Assembly (NCBI GenBank): GCA_034509735.1 | Contig: JACGWO010000011.1 | Location: 12,123,866 to 12,187,865 of the forward strand | Source of the DNA: Sesamum alatum | Lineage: Eukaryota; Streptophyta; Magnoliopsida; Lamiales; Pedaliaceae | Direction: 5' to 3' | DNA: 64,000 bases | In this document: piece after piece, positions 12,901 through 24,700 of the stretch | Layout of the letters: each line of letters starts with the position of its first letter | How positions within the stretch are numbered: the stretch's first letter is position 1 | Notes under the pieces: generated by a model | What the model saw: the letters and a program-made list of their open reading frames with translations, nothing else | Told to the model about the DNA's origin: nothing | Databases searched by the model: none | Translations under genes and position numbers: made by a program

Positions 12901-15900
12901 GCTTCCGACAGATTAATACAAGCAGCTAAGCATTGAAAAGGATCCTCGGCACTTAACCACCAGCGATTTCCATTCAGAGAATTATCAGCAGAATCAAATA
13001 TTTCTGCTATATTGTTTTCCACAAATGAGACTCGGCCATCATAAGAAAGCTTTTCAACGCCCCCACCATAGAGATTTGCTAAATGTATTTTTAACCAACG
13101 TAATCCAGACTTTCCCAGTTGCCTGCCTTCAGCAAATTCAAGAATTCCTCTACACAGATCAGAACTAAGATGATTCAGATGTGGGTGCATCGGATATGCA
13201 CGGCCTCGAAAGTCAAGATTGTGGGGATAGTAAAAACCTTCCTCATCCTTCATGTTACGAGCAACCTGATTCACAAAGTCGCAGTTTAGTGTCCAATCTG
13301 ATGGTCTTTTCTTGAACTATAATCTTCATCCATTTAATCATCTAATTTAAACCCAGCCCAGAAGAACCAGTCAACATGAGTGGTTGCAAAATAGTTACAG
13401 GGAAATGTTCGATTACTAGGAAATATTAGGTTAATTCAACGTCTTACATTCCTTAAGAAATTTCAATATATGATTTTCAATTATCCAAATTCCAATTCAT
13501 GCATTCTGATTAATTCCATTAGTCTACTTTTAGCAATAAAACAACATATAGGAATCCTGATATTTAAAAAATTTGAACAGTAGTACAGTACAAAATAGAT
13601 TGTATGCTTTTTAGTGTAGATTTGACATATTTCCGAAGATTGAAGTAGAGTGATACTAACAGACGCTTGTGACGACACAGATACATGACAATGCTGGTAA
13701 AGAATAAAATTAGCTTAGGTCTTCAGTCTTCTGGTTTGAATGGCACAGAATGCACAGAATATATGCAATGACTTGTCCAGGATTCAATTCTTGATTCCAG
13801 CCATTCTAGGTTATTGGTTAAGACATAAAGACCAGATGGTCATCTAAGCACAGGAAGGCAACTGGAATTTCAACCCAATAGCAGCCTGTCTTGATATGAT
13901 GTTAAAATACTATCTGGTTGAACACGGCAAGCTGTGACATTTTGGATAATTCATAGGAACCGAGGTCTCAGGTTTAATTGAGCATACATATGAATGCACT
14001 TATTCATAAGAGAATTATGCATTACTCTATCACTGCTTACAACAATACAGGAGACATTAATTTGTCTCGAGAAGATTGATAAATGTTTAGAATAAAATTA
14101 GGAATTGAATACGTTTTCTTGACTAAAAAGATAACTCATAAATCGAAAAGAAAATGTGAAAGTTAATGATTCAGTGCAGTGCATTGGTTTCTTCAGGGGC
14201 TCAACTTTCTGGCGGTCATAATAAATCGGAAACCAACCATCCAGCCAATTTGTCCTCCCTAGCAGAAAATTCATATTTGAAATTGCAGCCAAGGCTCTAG
14301 AGCATAACATGTCATTCGAACATCTTTTCATTTTGCAGAACAAACAGTTACAGGCAGTTGAGAATTAACTTACAGTGAGCTTTAATTCAGTGTCACATCT
14401 TTGTGAATGCCTCTCTTGATTGATTTTCTTCACTTTCCTCACACTCCATTTCCACTTCTTTACTTCCTTTGGATCATCTGAGAGCAACTCAGGTATTGGA
14501 ACCTATGGCACCAAAAACAACTTTTATCATGGCAATGCACATAAGCTATGATGACCATAACAGAAACAGGAAACTTTTATACTGTGGGCAACAGAAATAC
14601 TTAAGCACATAAGCTATGAAGAACACTTACATCTTCACGATTTACCAGACCAGCAATGTTGCCACCTGCAGCCCAAATGCTCTCCACCACACTTAAGATA
14701 CGTTTATTCACTCTCCACTTAGTGTTTCCTAAAGTATCAAGGGCCTGTATATTCAATCAAAACCGATCGTGTTACCACTCTAAAACACATCCTAAATAAA
14801 AACAAAGGCAGCATTCAAGAAACAGGTGTCCTGTGATATAGGGAAGAGTGTGGACAAAACCTTATAGAATCAAACAAAAGAATGTAGTAGGCAGCTTGCT
14901 GTTTCATCTTAGTAGAACACAAGCCAGTCATTAATTTTGATAGAAAATATATGTTTGTACTCGTCAATAGGAAAGAAGCATGTAGGTTCGCTTTGATCTG
15001 TTAAGAGAGGAAGTATGAATGTGCATTTACATACTCGACTCCACAGCTGGACCATATGCATGAAATCTTTACAAAATAATGGAACTTATTCCAACACCCA
15101 CCTCATATACTTTCTGCATTTGTTTTGGAGGGACAGTTTTGACAGCCTTCTGTTGCTTCCGTGACCCATGAGTGCGCATCAAGTATGAAGGTAAAAACAG
15201 GTAACCGCCTTTGTCATACCTGAAAGAATGTCAAAGAGTATAAATGAGGGACAGGCGTAAACCAAGCAGTTTTGGTGATCCCCGTAAGGTCACTCCCATA
15301 TGACTACGGAAAAGGTATGACACCATATATCCACAAAAGTTTCTTCATGTTACATATATTTTGGTTAACAATCCACCACTTCGACTATACATTTTAGATA
15401 GACAAGCTTGTAAAGCTTTCAAATCTGAAAATCCCTTGAGGAGCGAAAAACATACCCCTTCCATTTTTTTGGTGGGACCAACATCGGCACATAAGGAATG
15501 ATCATATGCTTAACCTGCATAAAGCATACAATTAGAGATTTTGAGAAAATATCAAAAGCCAATAGTTGATGTTTAAGAAAACTACAGTCTTTCTTTCTTA
15601 TTCTAAATTAAAAATATCCGTGTAAAGGACAACGTATTCTTACATGACAACAAAATATTTCAAGAAGTGATTCCCAAATATACATTCAAGATAGCATTGG
15701 GCCGATGCCAAATATACTCCATCTATTCAATCAAGTGTAGCAGTTACAGTAAATATTTCTCCACCAGTTAATCAAAGAATAAAAAATATCATAGCTGTGA
15801 TTTTATATTGGCCAGCCAAGGTAGAAGAATGCAATCTATTTGTACAGCCCAAAGCTACAGAGAAGTACTCTGTGCAGTAAAAAGCCATAAAAGGAACAGC

Positions 15901-17828
15901 ACTTTCCAACCAAAAGGGAACTAGCAGTGCAAGTGACTCACAGTTTTATCAAGCCCAGCGAGGACCAGTGGATCACATTCTATGACTCCATATTTCTTCA
16001 CAACATTCTGCCTGAAATAGTCAAAGAATAACCAGTCAGATACGATTAACTGGATTCTTGACATTAACGAACACCGAAGAAAATATGGATATTACTATAG
16101 TCCCTATTGACCAGAAAATTCTATGACATAAATAAAAGCACAAAAACTTGATAACTAGATTGCATGTGCAACTATATACTAAGACCACTATTGAGCATCC
16201 CCATGTACCAGGATCATATACACAAGGCACAAATGTACAGCATTATTGTCTTTTTAAGGGGAATTATTACTGAATTCATATTCTGACCCGTATTCTCTTG
16301 GTGCAATCTTGAAGAAGTGCCTAAAGGCAGGGCGAACATCCGGAGGGCTGTCAGCTGACTGATCAACTGGAGGTTGTACATAAGCACTTTGTGTTAACAA
16401 TTCTATAAGACAACATCCCAACTGCACAACAGATAGATTATGGCTCAATAAGAGTAAAGTTACAGATATGGATGATAATGTATAAATACTAAGATCTTCG
16501 ATTATTAACTAGAAAAATAAGGCAGCCTCCAAACCTTAGCCTGTGTATCTCGACTCCATGATTTACATTCTTCATTTCTCACCAGCTTTTGTACTTCAAT
16601 GACCCTGTTCCTTCTAATTAAACTCTTAACTCGTTTCCTCAGAATCACAGCTTCCTTTTTTGAATCTTCTTCACTTTCAGCTGCAGTTTCCTTCCTCTGA
16701 TGTTTCTTTGTTTTCTCCAAGAAGTTGTGGATTCTAACCTAACAAGCAAATTCCAATTATAAAAATTTATAGGTAATATCAATCAATAAAACAAATTTCT
16801 AGCTATGAGGAAGAATTCCCATCTGACAAAAGAATAAAATGGCAAGAAGAAACAGAATGCACAGCTGGTGCAGTTTCTTTCTCTCTTTGGGTGGTCGGCA
16901 GAGGACAATACAGTCTAATTAGATAACACAGTGCTGCTAGAAATTAGAAAACAATCGTACAACAAACGCAAAATGCTTTAAACCCCATACGACCACACCA
17001 TGATAAGTACTCACTTCATGCTCAATTGCTACCCCAATTTGAACAGCAGCCTCCACGACACGCACACACCTATCCTCCTTTCCCCCCATCATCAAGAGGC
17101 CCATTATCTTATGCATCACAATGACAGCCATTTTGTCCGCCGGCAATGCATCAATACAAGGTGCAAAAGCTGTCTTTTGCTTCTTCGACCTCTGCGAGTT
17201 CTGCTCCTTTTCAATAGCTTCCCTCAAAGGTTCAAACCACCCCAAAATCAATTTCTTCACATAAGGCAGATTTTGGTGCCAATTTTCTCTCACACATTTC
17301 CCTCTCCAATTCTCTATACTCCTCCACCATACTCTGCCATGCCTCCGTTTCCGCCTTTATCTGCCTCCTCCGCAGTAAATAATACTTACGCCTCTCCGTT
17401 TCCTGGAACTCTATTTTGACCTCACTTCTATTCTTGCTCCTAAAAAGCAGATTTTTCATGTACAGACACGAAATCCAAGGCGGGTCTTGAATAAAAACCC
17501 TGCCACTCGACTCCTTCGTCAAGTTTGCGTGAAACCCATTTGGAATTACTTGTAAAGTCGACAACTTCTCCGGTTTTCCCGGGAAATTGTCATCACTACA
17601 GTCTGATACAGGAGGTGGAAGTAGAGGGGCGGGGTTATGGATGGATGGCAGCTTGAGCGTTTGAGGGAAAGGAGAAGAAGAAAATTGGGGGCTTTGCGAA
17701 ATACCCGGAATTTCGGGGGTTGACATTGAAATGAAATTGGGGCTCTTCTGGGGTTTCCATGAGGAAGAATTATGAGGTTGGTGAAATTGAGCTCTAGGGC
17801 TCGGGGAGAATGGGACTATGGAAGCCAG
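3868..17828 (-). CDS. RPOT3: Phage-type plastid RNA polymerase (NEP), 19 exons
   Basis: Single-subunit T7-like RNA polymerase, the nucleus-encoded enzyme that transcribes plastid housekeeping genes. The exons I could place by GT/AG sites and phase are 17828-17015, 16738-16535, 16421-16288, 16011-15942, 15514-15456, 15219-15102, 14744-14631, 14502-14374, 13265-12849, 11935-11885, 11464-11394, 10110-10026, 9905-9753, 8038-7964, 7863-7774, 7662-7615, 7529-7421, 5111-5008 and 3978-3868. From the ATG at 17726 they sum to 2853 bases (950 residues plus stop) once one surplus base in exon 1 is discounted, a normal family length. Core motifs are intact: [16 protein letters not shown] (motif A Asp), [16 protein letters not shown] (motif B Lys/Tyr), VHDSFWTHA (motif C Asp) and the family C-terminus SPYFFN. 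Wording such as [16 protein letters not shown] and [10 protein letters not shown] points to RpoTp rather than the mitochondrial or dual-targeted paralogues; that is family knowledge from memory. Confidence 0.93.
4391..4889. mobile_element. Non-autonomous Mutator-like element in RPOT3 intron 18
   Basis: The left end GAGTTAATTACACTTCAACC is inverted at the right end (ATGTGTAATTAACCC). A perfect 9-bp duplication TAAATTTAA lies at 4382-4390 and 4890-4898. Subterminal blocks rich in AAAATTACACTT alternate with C-rich blocks, and the two halves fold on each other over most of their length. It differs internally from the 2436-type copies, so it is a separate subfamily. It sits inside the intron between exons 19 and 18 without touching splice sites. 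Confidence 0.85.
5008..5111 (-). CDS. RPOT3: RPOT3 exon 18, motif C
   Basis: It encodes [17 protein letters not shown] and continues to SILEN, with the HDS motif that carries the second catalytic aspartate. It completes a Gly codon split across the 2309-base intron separating it from exon 17 (7421-7529). The donor after GAAAAC is GTAAGC. Confidence 0.92.
5650..7215. other. RPOT3 intron 17 interior, probable old insertion
   Basis: The 2.3-kb intron holds a less AT-rich stretch (about 6420-7215) unlike the other introns. It has phrases such as GTAAAGACACTCGTATTGTACA that recall LTR regulatory sequence. I found no second copy, no protein and no clear ends, so its identity is open. Confidence 0.25.
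9753..9905 (-). CDS. RPOT3: RPOT3 exon 13, motif B (O-helix region)
   Basis: Fifty-one codons from [18 protein letters not shown] to ACYAAK. This holds the conserved Lys and Tyr that contact the incoming nucleotide and discriminate ribo- from deoxyribonucleotides in the family. Acceptor TTTCAG, donor GTGAGT. Confidence 0.93.
10795..10912. repeat. AT-rich microsatellite in RPOT3 intron 11
   Basis: A run of TA, CATA and TATG units (CATATACATACATATAT and similar). Simple-sequence expansion, no coding content. Confidence 0.6.
11885..11935 (-). CDS. RPOT3: RPOT3 exon 10, 51-base exon with catalytic motif A
   Basis: Seventeen codons read [17 protein letters not shown], containing the aspartate that corresponds to the metal-binding Asp of T7 polymerase motif A. 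Acceptor CATAG and donor GTATGT flank it, both in phase 0. It is too short for most ORF finders and could be missed, which would delete the active site from a predicted protein. Confidence 0.92.
12849..13265 (-). CDS. RPOT3: RPOT3 exon 9, the largest core exon
   Basis: It encodes 139 residues from [20 protein letters not shown] to ISHLPIHQ. This covers the conserved block before catalytic motif A, including the [11 protein letters not shown] and [17 protein letters not shown] signatures. Acceptor CAG and donor GTATGT are clear. It is the longest uninterrupted match to the family in the gene. Confidence 0.93.
17015..17828 (-). CDS. RPOT3: RPOT3 exon 1: transit peptide, probable CTG start, +1 frame error
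   Basis: The first in-frame ATG is at 17726. The frame stays open upstream to an in-frame TGA, and within it lies CTG at 17828-17826 in good context (G at -3 and +4). This adds 34 Ser/Pro-rich residues beginning [14 protein letters not shown], which look like a plastid transit peptide and resemble the tobacco RpoT3 N-terminus as I remember it. CUG initiation has been reported for the plastid-targeted polymerase of Nicotiana sylvestris. Downstream, an A-run (T-run 17271-17274 on the plus strand) carries one base too many, so CERKLAP runs into a wrong frame and stops at 17232. The correct frame continues as [19 protein letters not shown]. The donor GTGAGT follows GAGCATGAA at 17015. Confidence 0.8.
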
Positions 17829-18345
17829 AGCTGACGAAATAATTGGAGAAGAGGGTTCTCACTTCTCAGAGTGGATAAGAGAAGGAAGAGAGAAGAGGTT
17901 GAAGAAGAGGGAATTCAAAACCTCTCATAAACCCTATTGGTCATCTCCAATTCCAGATATCTAAGGGCCAAATTTTTTTAATCTGCCATTTTTCTTGATT
18001 TTTTGCTTTTTAATTTGTTTGGCTGGAAATAATTTCATCCCAGATCTTTTTTTGTTTTTTTTTTTAGAAAAAAAAAAGGTTAAATTTATTTTATCCACTG
18101 TACTAAAAGAAAATAAAAATTAGGATTTGGGTTGGATTAACAATCCAATAAATTGGGGTATACATTTTTGTTGTCATATAATGGTCTAAAGCATTACCGA
18201 TTATCAATTTATTGTTGAAAATATGATATGAAAAGTATTTTTATTTTACTATTTTTGTTCTTAAATTGTTTGAATTAAGTTTGATTTAAGCTAAGAGTTA
18301 TAAACAACTCTCTATCGACTTCTGTAGCTTATTAATAAAATTGTA
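17829..18345. other. RPOT3 upstream region
   Basis: This contains the 5' leader of RPOT3 on the minus strand, a CT-rich tract near 17865-17920, then AT-rich sequence with poly-T and poly-A runs. No clear TATA box could be assigned. Confidence 0.35.
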
Positions 18346-18810
18346 GTGTAAATTATAGCTACCTCCCTTAAGGTTTAATATAATTACGAATACTCTCTCG
18401 TTGTTGAAAAATTATAAAATACCCCCCCCCCCCCTCAAACTGCAAATAGTTATGTAGTTTTTGGACGGGGAGTGAAAAATACTATTTTACCTTACTGAAT
18501 TTTTTATTTTTTTAAAAAAAATATTTGGAAAAATGTAAAAAACCAATTGATGGTTGGTAAAATAAATAATCTACAGATAATATTAATTCATAAAAGTATA
18601 TTAGAAAATTTTGAAAAATATATAAAATTATAACTTATAATCCAAAAGGGCATTTTCTGCAGTTCATTACAAAAATCAAACAGAAACCTAATGGAGTAGG
18701 CTCGTTGTTAGACGACCGTTAAAGTCAATGAGGTTCTTTGTAATTTTTCAAACAGGGAGGAGCTATTTGTAATTATGTCAACCCTCAAGGAATGTAATTG
18801 TAATTTACCC
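18346..18810. mobile_element. Non-autonomous Mutator-like element, copy 2
   Basis: The left end reads GTGTAAATTATAGCTACCTC and the right end is its inverse (GTAATTGTAATTTACCC). The flanking 9-mers are AAAATTGTA at 18337-18345 and AAAAATGTA at 18811-18819, matching at 8 of 9. It has the same subterminal blocks as the copy at 2436, plus a C-run of about a dozen bases near 18423-18434. Confidence 0.8.
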
Positions 18811-18819
18811 AAAAATGTA

Positions 18820-19412
18820 AGTACACTCTAGCTTCAACTTTTTTCTACTTCAACTTTTATTTTCAAGTACTTAATTTTTACTATTACTTAATTTACAATT
18901 TTGTTTTCAACTTAACCCCACTATACATTGAAGTTATTGCAAACACCCCTCTAATATTTCTTGCTTCAACATTTGCTGCGGTATGAAAGAATTAATCCAA
19001 TTTCAAAAAACAAAAATATATAGGAGGTTCATGATATTATTTTTGGAATATTAATTTTGGGGCTATACACAGATAGGCTCAATTTTATTATGAAGATTTA
19101 ACTAAAAATCTTGCAGGCTTTTGCAAAGCATTTTACTAAACAAGCTTGATTTGACTAATGTAAAAGATAAAATCATTTGCATTTGCCTACATAACATATG
19201 GATAATAATAAGAAAAGAAATATTAAATATTATAATGTAGAGCAGTTTGTATATAAAAACAATTATATGCTGTCAAAACCATAAACCAAAATATATAAAC
19301 AAAAGAAATTAATTTATGTTTGAGATAAAGTAAGCATATGGGTATTATTAGTCCAGTCAATCAAACATTGGGTTGGGCATGATTGATAATCAGGCTTACT
19401 AATTCGAACTAA
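18820..19412. other. Intergenic, AT-rich
   Basis: Simple AT-rich sequence between a Mutator-like element and the Tourist-like element that hosts the gypsy insertion. Nothing further is seen. Confidence 0.4.
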
Positions 19413-19576
19413 GGCCTTGTTTACTATAATTTATATAGGACCTAATAGTGGTTAGTAGTATTTAATGGGGCATTTACATCAAAATCCATGGGCCCACTAC
19501 AGCTGTCAATTTCCCCCTATAATTTCATATTCTGCGCCAGATTGTAAGATTGGATGGGAGACCCATATTATTAACC

Positions 19577-19941
19577 TGATGTGGAGAAAAATCATATTTA
19601 CAAAGAGACCCTCAAAATTATTATAAATTGCACCAAGGCCCTCATTGGAAGTTGGGGGAAGTTAAAAGAGAAGTTATGAGGGAAATTAAAAGAAAAGTTA
19701 TAAAGAAAGTGGGCAAGCGAAATGACAAAAATGCCCTCAGCAGATCGATTTTAGGCCGTAGGATCGAAGGGCAACGTTGTAATCTCACCCCCTAAAATTT
19801 ACAGGGGGTGAATTCATTGTAAACTTACTTTTTGAATGAATAAGAATAGCAACTTTTACATTTCATTACTTTTTCGAGCTTCCTAAATTGATTAGGTGCA
19901 AACATGCGTAGACTATGTTCTTTCCGAATTACTCACCATCA
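19577..19941 (+). repeat. 5' LTR of the gypsy element, TATA deleted
   Basis: It starts TGATGTGGAG and ends CTCACCATCA. Compared with the 3' LTR it lacks seven bases exactly where the 3' copy reads CTATAAATAG, so the core promoter TATA is gone. It has extra bases near its start (ATTTACAAAGAGA region). The remaining differences are scattered substitutions. Confidence 0.92.
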
Positions 19942-19944
19942 GCT

Positions 19945-19962
19945 TGGCGCCATCTGTGGGAA
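19945..19962 (+). other. Primer binding site
   Basis: TGGCGCCATCTGTGGGAA begins three bases after the 5' LTR. The TGGCGCC core complements the 3' end of a tRNA with its CCA tail and is the form commonly seen in Tat-type elements. I cannot identify the tRNA with certainty. Confidence 0.8.
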
Positions 19963-19980
19963 GGAGTCTAGGCACCAAAG

Positions 19981-21560
19981 ATGAACACCAGATCAAGGGC
20001 AAGAAGGGTGAATGTGGGGCAGGAGGACCCCGAGAGAAGAGGCGAGGAGGAACAGGGCCACGCCCTGGCGAATCCACCAGCACCAGCCCGGAGGTTGGAG
20101 GTCCGGGAGGAAGAGCAAGATTGCGCCCTGGAAAATCCTCCAGCACGAAGCCTTGAGGAAGAGAGGTACGAGGAGGTTGAGGCCCCACCACCTCCACCAG
20201 TCATCCAGATTACTCAAGAGGCCCTTCACCAGATGATAGAAGAGGCATCTGCTCAAGTTGCCGCGAGGGTCGTAGTTCAGTATATTGCTGGACAGGCAGC
20301 ACCCCCGCGACCCCCTCGCCATCCTGGAAGGGAGCAAGATGCGCCCGCAAGAGAGCAGAGGCCCGAGGGAGCCTTTGAAGGCATGGATTTAGAGGAGGAG
20401 GTCAATAGCAGGGCCACGCAGCCCGAGGACGACTTTTATCCTTCACCCCCTTGTAGAGCGGGAGGAGAAGAGGATTATTTTCTTCATCCGTCACATGGGG
20501 GGCAGGAAGACAATTATATCCCCCCCCCCCCCAAGGGGGAAGGCAGCCAGCACAAGGAGGAGGATATTACGAGAGAGGAGCCCCTCCCCTGCACGCCTTC
20601 CCTAACTTGCTGGGGCCTTCAAGATATCCGGCGCGACCTTTGGCAGTGGTACCTCCCCGCCGGAGCCCATTCGCCCCCCACATATTGGTAGAAGCTATCC
20701 ATTCGGGAATAAAGATTCCAAGTTTGAATGAGTATAGTGGAGTAGGGGATCCTCAGGATTACCTCGACCGCTTTATGGCCAGAGCCGACCTGCTGGACAT
20801 CAGCGACGCGGCATATTGCAAATTATTTCGCACTACCCTTTCAGGGAAAGCTATGGCATGGTTCAATCAGCTGCCACCTGGAACTATCGAGTCGTTTGAC
20901 CAACTTTCACAGCGCTTCCTGCACCACTTCTCGATTAACAGGCGGTACCCTAAGACCGCTTCATACTTGTTTACAATAATCCAGCGGAAGAATTAGAGTT
21001 TGAGGGAGTATGTGCAACGCTTTTCGGAAGCAGTGTTAGAGGTCCCGCACATGAATCCTGAGCTTTTGGCTAGCAGCATGCAGCAGAATCTAAGAAGAGG
21101 ACGATTCAAGAAATCGATAGCAGGGAAGCCCCCTTCAACTCAGGAAGAGCTGTTGCTTCGAGCAGAGAAGTATATCCGGATAGAGGAAACGGTGGGATTG
21201 CGTCCGGCAAATCCCCTCAAAAGGAAAGCTGATGAAGAAAAAAAGAGATTTCCTCCTAGGTCAGAGGGAATCAGGCGGGAAAGGAAGCCACTGATACCAG
21301 GGGAGTTAGTTAGGTACACCCCATTGAGCGCTCCGCGAGTTCAAGTTCTCACGATGGCTGAACAACAAGGGCTTGTGAGATGGCCCTATCCGATGAAAGA
21401 TAATCCCCATAGGATGAAGTCTGACGAGTACTGTCACTTTCACAAAGATCGAGGCCACAGCACGGAGGAATGTCGTCATCTGAAAATGGAAATTGAGAAA
21501 CTCATCAGGCGAGGATACCTGAGGGAATTCGTGGCAAAAATGAAGCAAGGTCCTCGAGAG
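19981..21560 (+). pseudogene. gag of the gypsy element
   Basis: The first frame starts at ATG 19981 with an Arg/Glu-rich N-terminus (MNTRSRARRVNVGQE). It is thrown out of frame at a run of 13 C at 20520-20532. The correct continuation is open immediately after this run and contains the retrotransposon gag core (GDPQDYLDRF, YCKLFRTTLSGKAMAWF). An in-frame TAG at 20994-20996 then interrupts the core before SLREYVQRFSEAVLEVPHM. A degenerate zinc-knuckle-like motif follows at about 21427-21475 (YCHFHKDRGHSTEEC, the CHHC form known in this lineage). The product would package the RNA; here it cannot be made. Confidence 0.88.
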
Positions 21561-21789
21561 GTCACCTGTGAAAGTAAGCGGCCGACACCCCGCCTCGAGA
21601 TAAAAGATAAGGAGGAAGTAGACCGTGAGAGAAAAGATAACCTCCCGACAGCTGGAGTCATTGGGGTCATTTCAGGAGGCCCGGCTGGAGGGGACTCAGG
21701 GCGAGCTAGGAAGACGGCCTCCAAAGCAGTAGGAAATGTTCCCAACCAGGTTGCCTGTAGCGAGCTCAAGGGAATGCCTCAAGCACATC

Positions 21790-24700
21790 CCACGGGGAAG
21801 ATAACATTTAATGATCAGGACTTGGAGGGGAATCTCCCTTCCTGCAACGAGGCAATTATGGTGGCAGCATCAGTATCAAATTTCTGGATAAGGAAGATTT
21901 TGATTGACAGCGGGAGTTCAGCGGACATCCTGTTTTACAAAGCTTTTTCTCAAATGAGGATCGACAACATACAACTTGCGCCCATCAATACCCCCTTAAC
22001 CAGCTTTAGTGGAGATGTGGTTGTGCCGTTGGGAGAGGCCACCTTGCCAATATCGATTGGGACGTATCCCAGGCGCGTGACCAAGTTTGTGAAATTTTTG
22101 GTGGTGGACGCACCTTCTGCCTATAATGCTATCTTGGGGAGACCAAGCTTGAACCTCTTCCAAGCTGTGATATCCACTTACCACATGAAAGTGAAATTCC
22201 CGACACCTGAAGGTGTAGGAGAGATGGTGGGAGACAGGAAGCAAGCCAGAGAATGTTATGCCAGCACAGTGAAGACGCCAACAGATGTCCGTGAAAGAAA
22301 AGGCGAAGGCAACGGTACTGTGATGTCTGAGAAGGAAACTCTTGGGAGAGAGCTAGGTAAAAGGAGCTCCACGGAGGAGCAAAGAGAAGAGACCAGGAAA
22401 GAAGCAAAAAAGAAGAAGGTGGAAGAGGAAAGAATAGAGGCTTTTGAAGAGATCAAAATGGTTGAGCTCCTAGGTGATCCTAAGAAGGTGTTGAAAGTTG
22501 GGTCGCTGCTAAGTGAGCAGATGGAGCATGTCATCGTTGATTTCTTGCAAAGATCAGTGGACGCTTTCGCATGGGAACTGTTAGATATGAAAGGGATAGA
22601 CCCCGAAGTTATGGTTCACAAACTCAATGTGGATCCAAAAGCAAAACCTGTGAAGCAAAAAAGGAGGGCATTTGGGGTAGAGAGGAACAAGATCATAGGC
22701 GAAGAGGTCGAGAAACTGCTTCAAGTAGATTATATTCGACCGGTATACTACCCAGAATGGTTGGCCAATGTGGTCCTTGTTCCAAAGAGCAATGGAAAGT
22801 GGAGGATGTGCATAGACTTCACTGATTTAAATCGAGCTTGCCCTAAAGACTCATACCCCTTGCCGAGGATTGATGCGCTTATTGATTCAAGTTCGGGATG
22901 CGAGTTGATGAGTTTCCTGGATGCGTTCCAGGGCTACAATCAGATTCGACTAGCGCACGAGGACCAAGAAAAGACAAGTTTTGTGATGGAGCAAGGCACA
23001 TACTGCTACAGAGTGATGCCCTTCGGGCTGAAAAATGCGGGAGCTACGTATCAAAGGTTAGTAAATGGCATGTTCAGAGAGCAAATAGGATGGAATATGG
23101 AGGTGTATATAGACGACATGCTGGTCAAAAGCCGTAGGAAGGAGGATCACGTGACTGATCTTGAGGAATGCTTTCGCACATTGGAGAAATATGGGATGAA
23201 GCTGAACCCCACAAAGTGCACTTTCGGAGTGCAGGGAGGAAAGTTCCTCGGATTCATGGTTTCGCAGAGAGGGATAGAGGCGAATCCAGAAAAAATTGAG
23301 GCCATTATGACGATGTAACCTCCCCGGACGATAAAAGAAGTTCAGAAACTGACGGGACGGATGGCGGCGCTTAATCGTTTCATTTCGAAATCCTCAGAAC
23401 GGGGACTCTCATTCTTCAAGGTGTTAAGGAAGATTGATGGCTTCACTTGGACAGAGCAGTGTCAAGTTGCCTTCGAGGAGTTAAAGAAGTATCTTACTTC
23501 ACCGCCCCTGCTGACAAAGCCCGAGCCCGGGGAGACCTTGTTTGTATACATGTCCGTCTCAGAAGGTGCGGTAAGTTCAGTCCTCGTGAGAGAAGAAGGG
23601 CGCGAACATCGACCCATATACTATGCCAGTAAGGCGCTGTAAGGGCCAGAACAGAGATATGCCCAGATTGAGAAGGTGGCTTTGGCCCTTTACCGCGGCG
23701 AGGAAGCTACGTCCATATTTTCAATCGCACCCTGTAGTGGTATTGACGAATCAACCCTTGAATAGGGTATTGGCAGATCCCAATACATCTGGGAGAATGG
23801 TGAAATGGTCGGTGGAGTTGAGTGAGCATGGAATCGCATATCAGCCTAGACCCGCGATAAAGGCACAAGCGTCGGCAGACTTCACCTCCGAATTGACAGA
23901 GGAAAAGGGCATGCAAGATAAGAGGTGTTGGAAGATGTTTGTGGACGGCTCTTCCACATCCCAAGGGAGCGGAGCAGGAATATTACTCAAGAGCCCATAT
24001 CAGGACACAGTGCGTTATGCCATCCGGCTTGGGTTCGCTGCCTCGAATAATGAAGCAGAGTATGAAGCCCTCATTGCGGGAGGGAAGTTAGCCTTTGCAA
24101 TTCGGGAGAAGCACGTGAAAGTATACAGTGATTCCCAACTGGTGGTCAAGCAGGTAAATGGAGAGTTCGAGGCCAAGGGAGAGCAGATGGCCAAATACTT
24201 GGCAAAAATCCAGGAAATGAGGAAGAAGTTTGATACATTCACACTGGAACAAATTCCGATGAATGAGAATGAAGAAGCGGATCACCTGGCTAAGCTGGCC
24301 AGTTCACTGGCTCCCCTGAAGAGTAGGAAGATAACACTGTTGAACCAAGAGTGCCCGGATATGAACAAAGAAGAGAATGAAGTTCTGATGATAAAAGGAG
24401 CTCCATCGAAGTGGATGGAGGAGATAGAAACATATCTGAAATTCGGGGAACTGCCTCAGGATCCCAAGCAAGCCGGGACACTTCGCACAAGAGCAGCCAG
24501 ATTTACCCTAATTGGCGGGGAGTTGTATAAAAGAGGATTCTCGCAGCCCTACCTCAAGTGCATAAATGAGGACAAGGCAGAGTACGTTCTGAGGGAGATT
24601 CACGAAGGAAGTTGTGGCAACCACTCTGGCGGAAGAGCCCTGGCGCAGAAGGCCCTGAGGCAAGGGTATTTTTTGCCAACCATGCAGGTGGGCGCCAGGG

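Noticed and set aside
3868..17828. A viral or mitochondrial-plasmid origin for the T7-like polymerase
   Set aside because: Nineteen spliced exons, a transit peptide and RpoTp-specific wording identify it as the normal host gene.
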